A stretch of DNA of 64,000 nt from Nereida sp. MMG025 (GTDB lineage Bacteria > Pseudomonadota > Alphaproteobacteria > Rhodobacterales > Rhodobacteraceae), in assembly GCF_021654165.1 (NCBI RefSeq), contig NZ_JAKFZN010000001.1, positions 186,001 to 250,000 of the forward strand, written 5' to 3'. Below are positions 37,677 through 47,097 of the stretch, piece after piece; within the stretch, counting starts at the first letter, position 1; every line of letters begins with the position of its first letter. The position numbers and the translations under genes are program-made. The notes under the pieces were generated by a model. It had not been told where the DNA came from. It ran no database searches and was given only the letters and a program-made list of their open reading frames with translations.

Positions 37677-38686
37677 CCGATTTTCTGAATGCAATCGTTG
37701 CGCTTTCCAATTTCGTGCTGATCCCGGGTTTGGCGTATGGCGCGCAGCTGGCGCTTGGTGCGCTTGGTGTCACGCTTATCTACGGCATCCTGCGGTTTTC
37801 CAACTTCGCCCACGGCGACACGATGGCCTTTGGGGCGACTATGACCATCCTGATCACCTGGGGCTTCCAAGCGGCGGGTATCACGGCAGGCCCATTGCCC
37901 ACGGCGCTTTTGGCCCTGCCCTTCGGGATTTTGGCGACCATTGGGTTGGCCCTTTTGACCGACAAAACGGTGTATCGGTTTTACCGCACACAAAAGGCAG
38001 CCCCCGTGATCTTCGTGATCGTGTCGATGGGTGTGATGTTCATCATGAACGGTATCGTGCGCTTTATCATCGGCCCTGACGAACAACGGTTTTCGGACGG
38101 CGAACGCTTCATCGTGTCCGCCCGTGATTTCAAGGAATGGTCAGGCCTGCGCGAAGGGCTGGCCATCAAAACAACCCAAGGCATCACTGTGGTTGTCGCT
38201 GTGATTTGCGTGACGGCCCTGTTCTATTTTCTGAACAAGACACGCACAGGCAAATCCATGCGCGCCTATTCCGACAACGAAGACCTTGCACTGCTGTCAG
38301 GCATCAATCCCGAACGCGTTGTCATGGTGACATGGATCATCGTGGCATCGCTGGCCTGCATTGCGGGTGTGCTTTACGGGCTGGATAAATCCTTCAAACC
38401 CTTTGTCTATTTCCAGCTTCTGCTGCCCATCTTTGCCAGTGCGGTTGTCGGGGGGCTTGGCAATCCACTTGGTGCCATTTTCGGAGGGTTTCTTATCGCC
38501 TATTCCGAGATCTTCATCACATACGCATGGAAGAAGGTGCTGGTCTATCTGATGCCTGAAGCGCTTGAGCCAAGTGGCCTCGTCCAGCTTTTGTCGACAG
38601 ATTACAAATTCGCCGTCAGCTTCGCGATCCTTGTGGTGGTGCTGCTGTTCAAACCAACGGGTCTTTTCAAGGGGCAATCGGTATGA
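37673..38686 (+). CDS. livH: Branched-chain amino-acid-type ABC transporter permease LivH
   Basis: 337 residues from the ATG at 37673, which overlaps the preceding TGA; an ATG two codons earlier is possible. About eight hydrophobic segments. Family motifs are GVTLIYGILRFSNFAHGDTM near residue 36, MRAYSDNEDLALLSGINPER near 200 (contact loop for the ATPase) and SAVVGGLGNPLGAIFGGFLI near 260. Forms the membrane channel with LivM. Its stop overlaps livM. Confidence 0.95.
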   Translation: MTDFLNAIVALSNFVLIPGLAYGAQLALGALGVTLIYGILRFSNFAHGDTMAFGATMTILITWGFQAAGITAGPLPTALLALPFGILATIGLALLTDKTVYRFYRTQKAAPVIFVIVSMGVMFIMNGIVRFIIGPDEQRFSDGERFIVSARDFKEWSGLREGLAIKTTQGITVVVAVICVTALFYFLNKTRTGKSMRAYSDNEDLALLSGINPERVVMVTWIIVASLACIAGVLYGLDKSFKPFVYFQLLLPIFASAVVGGLGNPLGAIFGGFLIAYSEIFITYAWKKVLVYLMPEALEPSGLVQLLSTDYKFAVSFAILVVVLLFKPTGLFKGQSV

Positions 38687-39984
38687 CGCGGTCGCTTACG
38701 AATATCGCGCTCTTTGCGGGCGTTGCATGTCTTATCTTGCTAACGGGGTTCACCTCGTCGTGGAACTCAGCTTTGCTGATCATCAACATGGGGCTGATCA
38801 GTGCGATCATGGCCATTGGCGTGAACCTGCAATGGGGGTTCGCGGGGCTGTTCAACATCGGGATCATGGGGTTTGTGGCCCTCGGTGGATTGGCCGCGGT
38901 TCTGGTCTCTGAGCCGCCGACCGAAGGCGCGTGGGGCGCTGGTGGCTTTCAGGTGATCGGTGCATTGCTATTGGGCTTTGCGACCGTGGCGCTGACGGTG
39001 TTTGTGCGCGCCAAGACATCGGGGCGCCTACAAACCATCGCAACGCTGGTGATCCTGATTGGCGGGTTTTTCCTCTATCGCGCCGTCTTCGATCCCGCGG
39101 TCGAGGCGATTGAAGCCATCAACCCTGCCCTTCAAGGCAACCTTGGTGGTTTGAACCTGCCCATCGTGCTGGCTTGGCCTGTGGGCGGGCTGTTGGCCGC
39201 TGGTGCCGCATGGATCATCGGAAAGACAGCGCTTGGGCTGCGATCTGACTATCTGGCGATTGCAACGCTTGGTATTTCAGAGATCGTCATCGCCGCGCTG
39301 AAAAACGAGGACTGGCTGGCACGCGGCGTCAAGAATGTGATCGGGCTTGACCGCCCCCTGCCAAACGAAATCGACCTGCAACAAGACCCGGCGTTCATCG
39401 AACAGGCCGCAGGCTTGGGCCTTGATCCGGTGACCGCGTCGACGCTTTACGTGAAACTGGGGTATTCGTTGATGTTTACGGCCGTTCTGGTGCTTATCTT
39501 TGTGGCCGCACAGCTGGCGCTGAACTCGCCCTGGGGCCGTATGGTGCGGGCGATCCGTGACAACGAAGTTGCAGCCCGTGCAATGGGCAAAGACGTCACC
39601 GCACGCCATCTGCAGATCTTCATCCTTGGATCGGCCATTTGCGGTGTCGCAGGGGCCATGATGGTCACGCTGGACGGACAGCTGACGCCCGGCACCTACC
39701 AACCACTGCGCTTTACCTTCCTGATCTGGGTGATGGTGATCGTGGGTGGATCGGGCAACAACTACGGCGCGGTTCTGGGCGGCTTTCTGATCTGGTTCCT
39801 ATGGGTGCAGGTTGAACCCTACGGCGCGGCCTTGATGGGGTTTGTGACAGCACCCATGCCTGATGCATGGTGGCTCAAGGATCATCTGATCGAAAGCGTG
39901 GCCTATATGCGCCTGTTTACCATGGGTCTGATCTTGCTCTTGATGCTGCGGTTCTTCCCCCGTGGCCTTATTCCAGAGCGGTAG
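38683..39984 (+). CDS. livM: Branched-chain amino-acid-type ABC transporter permease LivM
   Basis: 433 residues with about ten membrane segments. LivM features include AIGVNLQWGFAGLFNIGIMG near residue 46, GLRSDYLAIATLGISEIVIA near 190, the loop VRAIRDNEVAARAMGKDVTA near 290 and VGGSGNNYGAVLGGFLIWFL near 350. It is the last gene of the operon; the terminator follows within 95 bases. An insertion between the first and second groups of segments makes it longer than E. coli LivM's core. Confidence 0.95.
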   Translation: MTRSLTNIALFAGVACLILLTGFTSSWNSALLIINMGLISAIMAIGVNLQWGFAGLFNIGIMGFVALGGLAAVLVSEPPTEGAWGAGGFQVIGALLLGFATVALTVFVRAKTSGRLQTIATLVILIGGFFLYRAVFDPAVEAIEAINPALQGNLGGLNLPIVLAWPVGGLLAAGAAWIIGKTALGLRSDYLAIATLGISEIVIAALKNEDWLARGVKNVIGLDRPLPNEIDLQQDPAFIEQAAGLGLDPVTASTLYVKLGYSLMFTAVLVLIFVAAQLALNSPWGRMVRAIRDNEVAARAMGKDVTARHLQIFILGSAICGVAGAMMVTLDGQLTPGTYQPLRFTFLIWVMVIVGGSGNNYGAVLGGFLIWFLWVQVEPYGAALMGFVTAPMPDAWWLKDHLIESVAYMRLFTMGLILLLMLRFFPRGLIPER

Positions 39985-40044
39985 GACGATAGCAAAAGTC
40001 CTGACAATTTTATCTGTCAACGCCACTTTAACAGCTTCACGCAC

Positions 40045-40078
40045 ATCCTTGGGCACACCAACTGCCCAAGGATTTTTT
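40045..40078 (+). terminator. Terminator after livM that contains the ribosome site of the next gene
   Basis: ATCCTTGGGCA/TGCCCAAGGAT, eleven perfect base pairs with a 7-base loop, followed by five T. The right arm contains AAGGA, the ribosome site of the gene starting at 40080. The hairpin can therefore both end the liv-type transcript and hide the next start. Confidence 0.85.
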
Positions 40079-40079
40079 C

Positions 40080-40664
40080 ATGCACCGCCTGTTGACCGCT
40101 GCCCTTTTACTGCCCCTTGCCGCTTGTAGCGGAATTGAACGAACGCTTGATTACATCGAAGCCGCAGAAGACACCGAAGCGCTGATTTCCGATCTTGGCG
40201 ATATGTCCAACACCCGTTTTTCGGAAATGGACGACCTTGCGAATATGAACGCAACCGCCACTTTTCAGGGCAATGCAGCGGTCTGCGCGCCGATGCCCAA
40301 CTGCACCAACGCAATGGTCGGTGACTTACAGCTTACAGCAGATTTTGGCCAAGGAAGCCTGTCTGGAAAGGCCGATAACTTCCTGAACTACAACACAAAC
40401 TCCGAAAACGTGTCCAATGTTCAAGGCGAGATTATCTTTTCAAATGGCGACATCGGGTTTGATGGCCCCAACACCTACACGGCCGATATGCAAGGCAGCC
40501 TGACATCTGGAAGTCTGGAGGTTGCGGTCGACGGCGCCATGACTGGCACCTTCAAAGGCACCCCGATCGCAGGCCTGACGGGGGCATCCGAAACGGGCGC
40601 CGTCGTCGTGAATGGCAACCGTTTCGGCAAGATCATTATTGGCGCTGAAATCCTGTTGGATTGA
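40080..40664 (+). CDS. Small surface or periplasmic lipoprotein, possibly TbpB-like beta barrel
   Basis: 194 residues. The N-terminus MHRLLTAALLLPLAACSG is a lipoprotein signal with lipobox LAAC, so Cys16 should be lipidated. The mature part is beta-rich with repeated short strands (LQLTADFGQGSLSGKADNFL, VQGEIIFSNGDIGFDG, YTADMQGSLTSGSLEV, GAVVVNGNRFGKI). This pattern recalls the eight-stranded C-terminal barrel of transferrin-binding-protein-like lipoproteins, an inference from pattern only. Two Cys (AAVCAPMPNCTN) may form a disulfide. Its ribosome site lies in the arm of the preceding terminator. It converges with the DUF3047 gene six bases away. Confidence 0.75.
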   Translation: MHRLLTAALLLPLAACSGIERTLDYIEAAEDTEALISDLGDMSNTRFSEMDDLANMNATATFQGNAAVCAPMPNCTNAMVGDLQLTADFGQGSLSGKADNFLNYNTNSENVSNVQGEIIFSNGDIGFDGPNTYTADMQGSLTSGSLEVAVDGAMTGTFKGTPIAGLTGASETGAVVVNGNRFGKIIIGAEILLD

Positions 40665-40670
40665 TTGCGC

Positions 40671-41312
40671 CTATTGCAAGCGCATGTTGCTGATGCTGGC
40701 GCGGATCATGCTGTCGGTGTCATCGCTGTCGGCGGACACGGCCATACCAAGCAGCTTTCCAGGTGCGCCACCAAAGGCGCGCGCATAATCTGATGCAAGG
40801 TTGACGCTTTCGCTGTTTTGCCCCGTGCCCGCCTGCCGCAAGGCCACGGTCACGGCCTGACCGGGCGCATAGGGGCTTTGCAACACAGCCCCACGCCCAT
40901 GATTGCCGCCCCAAGCATATTGCAAGACGCGCACATCCTTGTTCGAAAGCAGTTTGCGGATACCTGCGCCAGACAACGCCCGTGCCTGATCATCGGGCGC
41001 AAACAGGAAATAAATGCTGATGTTGCGATCATCGCCGCCCTTTCGCGCCAGATTGGTCGCGGGAACAGATTGATCAACCGACCACGACCAATTCGCGCGT
41101 GTTGCGTCCCAGACAGAGCTCGGCAACCGCCGCCACGCGATCGAAATCGCATCGTCCGACGTGATCCCAAGCGACGACCCGAACGAATAGGTGTTCTTGG
41201 AAAAGATCGACACCCGCTGATTGGTCCACCCGTCCGACAGGCTGATGGCCGCCGCGTGGCTGGCAACAGTGCTGGACAGGATAAGGGCGGTGGAAAGAAC
41301 GGCGAGGCGCAT
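40671..41312 (-). CDS. DUF3047 domain protein, secreted
   Basis: 213 residues from the ATG at 41312, which starts a signal peptide (MRLAVLSTALILSSTVASHA). An upstream in-frame ATG would put 25 hydrophilic residues before it. The body matches the DUF3047 pattern: WRRLPSSVWDATRANWSWSV near residue 60, RKGGDDRNISIYFLFAP near 92, VLQYAWGGNHGRG near 130, NLASDYARAFGGAPGKLLGM near 170 and SADSDDTDSMIRASISNMRL at the end. The family function is unknown. It stands alone between two converging or unrelated transcripts. Confidence 0.85.
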   Translation of the reverse strand: MRLAVLSTALILSSTVASHAAAISLSDGWTNQRVSIFSKNTYSFGSSLGITSDDAISIAWRRLPSSVWDATRANWSWSVDQSVPATNLARKGGDDRNISIYFLFAPDDQARALSGAGIRKLLSNKDVRVLQYAWGGNHGRGAVLQSPYAPGQAVTVALRQAGTGQNSESVNLASDYARAFGGAPGKLLGMAVSADSDDTDSMIRASISNMRLQ

Positions 41313-41523
41313 GTCAGGGATCCTTTTGATTGATATCCCTTCGTTGTGACAATGTGTCGGCAACGTCACCAGTGACGGACGCCACATCTCTCCGTGTTGT
41401 GAAATGTTGTGAACAGCGCGATTGCGATCAAAGGGCGAACATTAACCCAACATTAATCGAAACGTCTGACGCATTGCCATACCGTGAGCAGACGCTAGGC
41501 CATACATGAAATGGCAGGGGTTT

Positions 41524-43935
41524 TCAGGCCCGCAAACGCGCCCCTTTTGGATCAAATGGCGGCTCCGAGAGAACCACTCCGCGGTGCGGTTTGCCCAAGA
41601 TCATCACGTCCACTTCTGCGCCAACTTCCACGTTTTTCAAAAAGCCAAGCGCCAGCGACATGCCCACGGTGTAGCCATAGGTGCCGCTTGTCACACGGCC
41701 CACGGGCGTGCCATCGGGCAGGAAAATTGGCTCCCCGCCGCTTGCATCGGCATCCTCCACATCCGTCACGTGAATGAGTTTAAGATGTTCACGCGCTGCT
41801 TTAGCTTCCACCTCCAAATATGCTGATTTATTCAGAAATTCCTTTTCGGTCTTGACCAATCGGTCCATTGCAACTTCATGGGCATAGTATTCGGGGCTAT
41901 ACTCGCGACCCCATGACCCATATCCTTTTTCGACCCGTAACGACATCAGAGCGCGCCCCCCGACAGGCCCTGCGCCCACGTCTTTGCCTGCGTCAATCAA
42001 GGCGGTGTAAAGGGCCTGCTGGTCTTGCGCTTTGCAATGCAGCTCCCACCCAAGATCACCCGTAAAGCTGACACGAAGGGCCAGCACTTCAATCCCTGCC
42101 ACGTCCATCACTTTTGAGCGCATAAACGGAAAATCCGCCGTTTCCAGCGATGTATTGGTCAACCTTTGCAACAACTTACGCGCCATTGGCCCCGCCACGT
42201 TGAAGCCGCACATTGTGTTGGTCACGCTTTCGAATGTTGTGCCGTCAGGCAAGGGGACCATCTTCCAGAAACGTTTGTGATAGCGTTCGGCCATGCCAGA
42301 CCCGATGATCATGAATGTATCCTCGGCCTGTTTGGTTACGGTGAAATCCCCCGCAATCCCGCCGCGCACGCCAATCAGTGGCGTCAGGCACGACCGTCCC
42401 ACCTCGCGCGGCATCGTATTGGCAAAAATGGCGTTCAACCAGCTTTCGGCCCCCGCACCGTGACAGCGGTATTTGGCGAAGTTCGAGATGTCGATGATGC
42501 CTGCACGCTCACGCAGCATACGGCATTCATCGCCGACAGGTTCAAACCAGTTTTGGCGCGTAAATCCATTTGTTTCAGTAGTTTCTGGGACAGAGCTAAA
42601 CCAAAGCGGATGCTCCCACCCGCTGTTTAGTCCAAAGACAGCACCCATCTGTTTTTGCATCTCATATATCGGACGGGTGCGCGCGGGACGGCCCGCGCTG
42701 CGCTCTTCGTTGGGAAAGTGAATAGAGAACCGGTTTGCGTATTGATCACCGACACGCGCCTTGGTGAAGGCTTTGTCGGCCCAATCATCAAACCGTGCAA
42801 GATCCCACGCAAACATATCCAGATGGCTTTCGCCGTTTACGATCCAATCCGCACTGAGCATGCCAAGGCCACCGGACTGCGAAAAGCCGGGAATAATGCC
42901 GTTGCAACAAAAGTAGCCATCCAGTTCTGGCACAGGACCAAAAAGCGCGTTGGCATCCGGCGACCAGATCATCGGTCCGTTGATCACGCGTTTGATGCCC
43001 GCCTCACCAACCGCTGGCACACGGTCAATGGCGCGCATCATGTTGTCTTCAATCCGCTCCAGATCATCTGCGAACAATTCGTGGCCAAAGCCCTGGGGTG
43101 TGCCATCCTCGGCCCAAAAACGGACGTCTTTTTCATAGGCCCCGACCAGAAGGCCCTGACCTTCCTGGCGCAGATAGTATTCACCATCACGGTCCGCCAC
43201 ACTGGGCAAACGCCGGTCCATGGCTGCAATCTCGGCAATGGTTTCGGTGACAAAATACTGGTGTTCGGTGGGCAGGAGTGGAAGATCAATTCCCGCCATC
43301 GCGGCGACCTCGCGCCCCCAAAGGCCTGCGGCATTCACCACCCATTGTGTATGGATATCGCCTTTGGGCGTTCGCACAATCCAGGCGCCATCGGGCTGCT
43401 GTTCGGTAGCTGTAACAGGTGTGAAGCGATGAATTTCCGCGCCGTTTTTGCGGGCACCTGCGGCATAGGCGTTTGTCACACCTGATGGATCAACGTTACC
43501 GCCATCGGGTTCATACATGATGCAGCGCACACCATCATAGTTGACAAGCGGATGCAGGCGTTCGGCCTCGTCACGGCTGACTTCGTGAAAATTCATGCCG
43601 TAGTATTTGGCTTTGGCGGCCTGCAATCGCAGTTGATGTTCGCGCGCTTGTGTCTGCGCCAGATAAAGCGACCCTGGTTGGAACACACCGCACCCCTGCC
43701 CTGTGGTCTGCTCAAGTTCCTTGTAAAGGTTCATCGTATAATGCTGGATCCGCGTGATGTTGGTGTTGTCGTGCAGGCCATGAATGTTGGCAGCTGCGTG
43801 CCATGTCGAGCCGCTTGTCAGCTCGTCGCGTTCCAGCAAAACCACATCTGACCAGCCCAGTTTGGTCAGGTGATAGAGGATAGAGCAGCCGATAACGCCG
43901 CCTCCGATAACAACGGCTTGGGCATGTGTGCGCAT
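41524..43935 (-). CDS. FAD- and folate-dependent demethylase, dimethylglycine/sarcosine dehydrogenase-like (copy A)
   Basis: 803 residues. The N-terminal FAD domain starts VVIGGGVIGCSILYHLTKLG. The His in GSTWHAA near residue 45 is where FAD is covalently attached in rat dimethylglycine dehydrogenase. The middle FAO_M linker is about 370-425, and a GcvT folate-binding region with its C-terminal barrel is about 430-800 (MSLRVEKGYGSWGREYSPEY, VGMSLALGFLKN). Such enzymes remove a methyl group from dimethylglycine, sarcosine or similar amines and pass it to tetrahydrofolate. I chose ATG 43935; the frame is open upstream into the divergent spacer. The paralogue next to it is transcribed away from it. 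Exact substrate unknown. Confidence 0.88.
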   Translation of the reverse strand: MRTHAQAVVIGGGVIGCSILYHLTKLGWSDVVLLERDELTSGSTWHAAANIHGLHDNTNITRIQHYTMNLYKELEQTTGQGCGVFQPGSLYLAQTQAREHQLRLQAAKAKYYGMNFHEVSRDEAERLHPLVNYDGVRCIMYEPDGGNVDPSGVTNAYAAGARKNGAEIHRFTPVTATEQQPDGAWIVRTPKGDIHTQWVVNAAGLWGREVAAMAGIDLPLLPTEHQYFVTETIAEIAAMDRRLPSVADRDGEYYLRQEGQGLLVGAYEKDVRFWAEDGTPQGFGHELFADDLERIEDNMMRAIDRVPAVGEAGIKRVINGPMIWSPDANALFGPVPELDGYFCCNGIIPGFSQSGGLGMLSADWIVNGESHLDMFAWDLARFDDWADKAFTKARVGDQYANRFSIHFPNEERSAGRPARTRPIYEMQKQMGAVFGLNSGWEHPLWFSSVPETTETNGFTRQNWFEPVGDECRMLRERAGIIDISNFAKYRCHGAGAESWLNAIFANTMPREVGRSCLTPLIGVRGGIAGDFTVTKQAEDTFMIIGSGMAERYHKRFWKMVPLPDGTTFESVTNTMCGFNVAGPMARKLLQRLTNTSLETADFPFMRSKVMDVAGIEVLALRVSFTGDLGWELHCKAQDQQALYTALIDAGKDVGAGPVGGRALMSLRVEKGYGSWGREYSPEYYAHEVAMDRLVKTEKEFLNKSAYLEVEAKAAREHLKLIHVTDVEDADASGGEPIFLPDGTPVGRVTSGTYGYTVGMSLALGFLKNVEVGAEVDVMILGKPHRGVVLSEPPFDPKGARLRA

Positions 43936-44006
43936 GGGAATTGATCCTGTGTTTGACGCCTTTGCACTCAAGGTTGATCTGATGACGCGGCAGACGTTTT
44001 CCCGCG

Positions 44007-44025
44007 CGCGACATTTCATGTCGCG
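44007..44025. promoter_or_regulatory. Perfect palindrome between the two divergent demethylase genes
   Basis: CGCGACAT-TTC-ATGTCGCG, eight bases each side, about midway in the 154-base divergent spacer. Its symmetry and position fit an operator controlling both promoters. The regulator is unknown; no regulator gene adjoins it. Confidence 0.6.
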
Positions 44026-44089
44026 TTTGTGTTTCCCTGCAAAAGGAATTTCCGCTCTATTCAAAAACAACGAAGCAGGAGAAACGCTT

Positions 44090-46507
44090 ATGAAAACCAC
44101 CACTCGGGTTGTTGTGATTGGCGGCGGTGTCGTCGGTTGTTCGGTTTTGTATCACCTGACCAAGCTTGGGTGGTCAGATGTGATGTTGGTTGAACGCTCG
44201 GAATTGACAAGCGGATCAACGTGGCATGCCGCGGGTGGATTTCATACGATCAACGGCGACACAAATATGTGCGCCTTGCAAGGATACACCATCGGGCTTT
44301 ACCGCGAGCTTGAGGCGCTGACGGGAATGTCGTGTGGTCTTCACCATGTGGGCGGTGTGACCCTGGCCGATACCCAAGAGCGTTTTGATATGATGATCGC
44401 CGAACGCGCCAAGCACAAGCATATGGGGCTTGATACCCGCATTGTCGGCCCTGCTGAAATCAAGGAAATCGCACCCATTACCAATCTGAATGGTATCATC
44501 GGTGGTCTTTATGACCCGTTGGACGGACACCTTGACCCAAGCGGCACCACCCATGCCTATGCCAAGGCCGCACGTATGGGCGGCGCCGAAATCGTCACCC
44601 ATTGCAAGGTTGAGGCCACAACGCAACGCCCCGATGGCACATGGGACGTGGTCACCGACAAAGGCACAATCCATACCGAACACGTGGTCAACGCGGGCGG
44701 CCTTTGGGCCCGAGAGGTCGGCGAGATGGCGGGTGTTTATCTTCCGCTGCATCCGATGGAGCACCAATATATCGTCACCGATGACGTGGCCGAGATTTAC
44801 GAGCGCGACGCAGAACATCCCCATGTGATGGACCCCGCTGGCGAAAGCTATCTGCGCCAAGAAGGGCGCGGTCTGTGCATCGGCTTTTACGAGCAAAAGG
44901 CCAAGGCCTGGGCGATTGACGGCACGCCTTGGGATTTCGGCCATGAGTTATTGCCTGACGATCTGGATAAAATCGAAGACAGCATCGCCTTCGCCTATAA
45001 TCGTTTCCCCGTTCTGGAGCGTGCAGGCGTCAAATCGGTCATTCATGGCCCCTTTACCTTTGCGCCTGATGGCAACCCGCTTGTGGGCCCAATTCCTGGT
45101 TTGCGCGGCTATTGGTCCGCCTGCGGTGTGATGGCAGGCTTTAGTCAGGGCGGCGGCGTTGGACTGATGTTGGCGCAATGGATGATCGAAGGGGAATGCG
45201 AGCGTGACACCATGGCGATGGATGTCGCGCGGTTTGGCGACTGGATCAACGCGGGCTACACCTTGCCTAAAGTGACCGAAAACTATCAAACGCGGTTCAG
45301 CGTGGTTTATCCGAACGAGGAATTGCCCGCCGCGCGCCCCATGAAAACGACACCGATGTATGATATTTTCGATGGCATGGGCGCGGTTTGGGGCCAGCAG
45401 TTCGGCCTTGAGGTGCCTAACTATTTCGCGCAAGACGACGAGCCGCGATACGAGACACCATCGTTCCGCCGCTCCAATGCGTTTGAGGCGACAGCGCGCG
45501 AGGTTCAGGCCGTCCGAAAAAGCGTTGGCATCAACGAGGTGCATAACTTTGGAAAATACCGTGTCACCGGACCCAATGCGCGCAGTTGGCTGGACCGGAT
45601 CATGGCGGGCCGTATTCCTGCGCAAGGGCGCCTTTCGCTCACCCCGATGCTATCGCAAAAAGGGCGGCTGATCGGCGATTTCACTGTGTCTTGCATTGAT
45701 GACCAGACCTTCCAATTGACCGCGAGTTACGGATCACAAGCCTATCACTGGCGGTGGTTCAAACAGCACCAGGATGAAGGTGTTACCCTTGAAAACATAA
45801 GCGATACGCTGAACGGCTTTCAGATCGCCGGACCCAATGCTGCGCGTTTGCTGCAAGCCTGCACGCGGACAGACATCACCGATATGCGCTTCATGGATCT
45901 TCGGCGGATGACCGTCGGCATGGCCGATTGTCTGGTGCAGCGCGTCAGCTACACAGGTGATCTGGGTTTTGAGATTTACTGCACACCCATGCAGCAACGC
46001 GCCCTGTGGACATCTTTGTGGGAAAACGGACAGGCGTTTGAAATCAAACCCTTTGGGATGCGCGCGATGATGTCGTTGCGCCTTGATAAGTTTTTCGGCT
46101 CGTGGCTGGCGGAGTTTTCGCCCGACTACACCGCGGCAGAAACGGGTCTCGATCGCTTCATAAGTTTCAAGAAAAACGTTGATTTCATTGGTCGCGCAGC
46201 GGCAGAGGCTGACACGCCCACACGCAAACTCTGTGCCTTTGAGGTCGATGCAGATGATGCAGATGTTGTGGCCTATGAGCCGATTTTTATCGCGGGCGCG
46301 GTTGCGGGCTTTTGCACGTCGGGCGGGTTTTCGCATTATACTGGCAAAAGCATCGCTTTGGGCTTTGTGCCTGCAGATCAGGCGATGGACGGGCTGGAAG
46401 TTGAGATTGAAATTCTGGGTCAGATGCGCCCTGCCCGTCTGATCACCACACCCCTCTTTGATGAAGATGGCGCAAGAATGCGTGGCCCGTTATCATCGCA
46501 CTTATGA
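44090..46507 (+). CDS. FAD- and folate-dependent demethylase, dimethylglycine dehydrogenase-like (copy B)
   Basis: 805 residues from the ATG at 44090 with CAGGAG upstream. Same architecture as copy A: FAD domain (VVVIGGGVVGCSVLYHLTKL, then GSTWHAAGGF with the flavin-linking His), linker, GcvT folate domain and its C-terminal barrel (MSLRLDKFFGSWLAEFSPDY). The first 45 residues are nearly the same as copy A, but the catalytic region after the His differs (GGFHTINGDTN against ANIHGLHDNTN), so the substrates probably differ. It would oxidise a methylated glycine and feed one-carbon units to folate. Its stop overlaps the start of the MobA-like gene. Confidence 0.9.
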   Translation: MKTTTRVVVIGGGVVGCSVLYHLTKLGWSDVMLVERSELTSGSTWHAAGGFHTINGDTNMCALQGYTIGLYRELEALTGMSCGLHHVGGVTLADTQERFDMMIAERAKHKHMGLDTRIVGPAEIKEIAPITNLNGIIGGLYDPLDGHLDPSGTTHAYAKAARMGGAEIVTHCKVEATTQRPDGTWDVVTDKGTIHTEHVVNAGGLWAREVGEMAGVYLPLHPMEHQYIVTDDVAEIYERDAEHPHVMDPAGESYLRQEGRGLCIGFYEQKAKAWAIDGTPWDFGHELLPDDLDKIEDSIAFAYNRFPVLERAGVKSVIHGPFTFAPDGNPLVGPIPGLRGYWSACGVMAGFSQGGGVGLMLAQWMIEGECERDTMAMDVARFGDWINAGYTLPKVTENYQTRFSVVYPNEELPAARPMKTTPMYDIFDGMGAVWGQQFGLEVPNYFAQDDEPRYETPSFRRSNAFEATAREVQAVRKSVGINEVHNFGKYRVTGPNARSWLDRIMAGRIPAQGRLSLTPMLSQKGRLIGDFTVSCIDDQTFQLTASYGSQAYHWRWFKQHQDEGVTLENISDTLNGFQIAGPNAARLLQACTRTDITDMRFMDLRRMTVGMADCLVQRVSYTGDLGFEIYCTPMQQRALWTSLWENGQAFEIKPFGMRAMMSLRLDKFFGSWLAEFSPDYTAAETGLDRFISFKKNVDFIGRAAAEADTPTRKLCAFEVDADDADVVAYEPIFIAGAVAGFCTSGGFSHYTGKSIALGFVPADQAMDGLEVEIEILGQMRPARLITTPLFDEDGARMRGPLSSHL

Positions 46508-47097
46508 AAGTCGCCATTTTGGTTCTGGCCTCGGGCGCATCAACGCGGATGCGCGGGGCAGATAAATTGCTTGAAGATGTGGATGGCAGACCGTGTCTTG
46601 CCCATGTTGTCAGGCGTGCCGCGCAGGCGTGTCCGACTGTATATGTGACGGTGCCAAGCCTTGATCATCCGCGCGCGCAGGCCATCGGGGATATTGACGT
46701 CAACGTCACCCAGGTGCCAGACGCGTCCGAAGGCATGGCTGCGTCCATCAGAACAGGTGTGGCTGCCCTGCCCGTTGCCATTGATGCTGTGATGATCGTG
46801 CCAGCAGACATGCCTGACATCACTGGCGAAGATATGGCACAGATGATCGCGATATTCGGCGTGGCCAAAGCAAAGGTGCTTCAGGCCACAAGCGCCAAAA
46901 TGCAACCGGGCCACCCTGTCATCTTTGCCCGTTCCCTTTTTGACGCGTTGAGGTCGCTAGAGGGTGACAACGGCGCAAAACGCGTGATTGAACAGGCAGG
47001 TAAAGACATGGCGCGGATCCCTTTGGATGGGGACCGCGCCATTCTTGATCTGGATACGCCAGAGGATTGGGCCCGCTGGCGGACCCGTCGTTCTTAG
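46504..47097 (+). CDS. MobA/MocA-like nucleotidyltransferase
   Basis: 197 residues of the MobA-like NTP transferase family. The nucleotide-binding start LVLASGASTRMRGADKLLED is diagnostic. A metal-binding Asp is in VMIVPADMPDIT near residue 98, and QPGHPVIFARSLFDAL near 140 is typical of the MocA cytidylyltransferase branch. It would attach CMP or GMP to molybdopterin, but no molybdenum enzyme is in the window and the neighbours are flavoproteins. It overlaps the demethylase gene by ATGA, so the two are coupled, and overlaps the convergent RTX gene by 4 bases. Confidence 0.85.
   Translation: MKVAILVLASGASTRMRGADKLLEDVDGRPCLAHVVRRAAQACPTVYVTVPSLDHPRAQAIGDIDVNVTQVPDASEGMAASIRTGVAALPVAIDAVMIVPADMPDITGEDMAQMIAIFGVAKAKVLQATSAKMQPGHPVIFARSLFDALRSLEGDNGAKRVIEQAGKDMARIPLDGDRAILDLDTPEDWARWRTRRS

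Noticed and set aside
43936-44089. Upstream in-frame starts that would make the two demethylase genes overlap
   Set aside because: The longest frames overlap by over 150 bases and lack family homology before the chosen starts. The ribosome site at 44080 and the conserved FAD motif right after each chosen ATG support the shorter forms.
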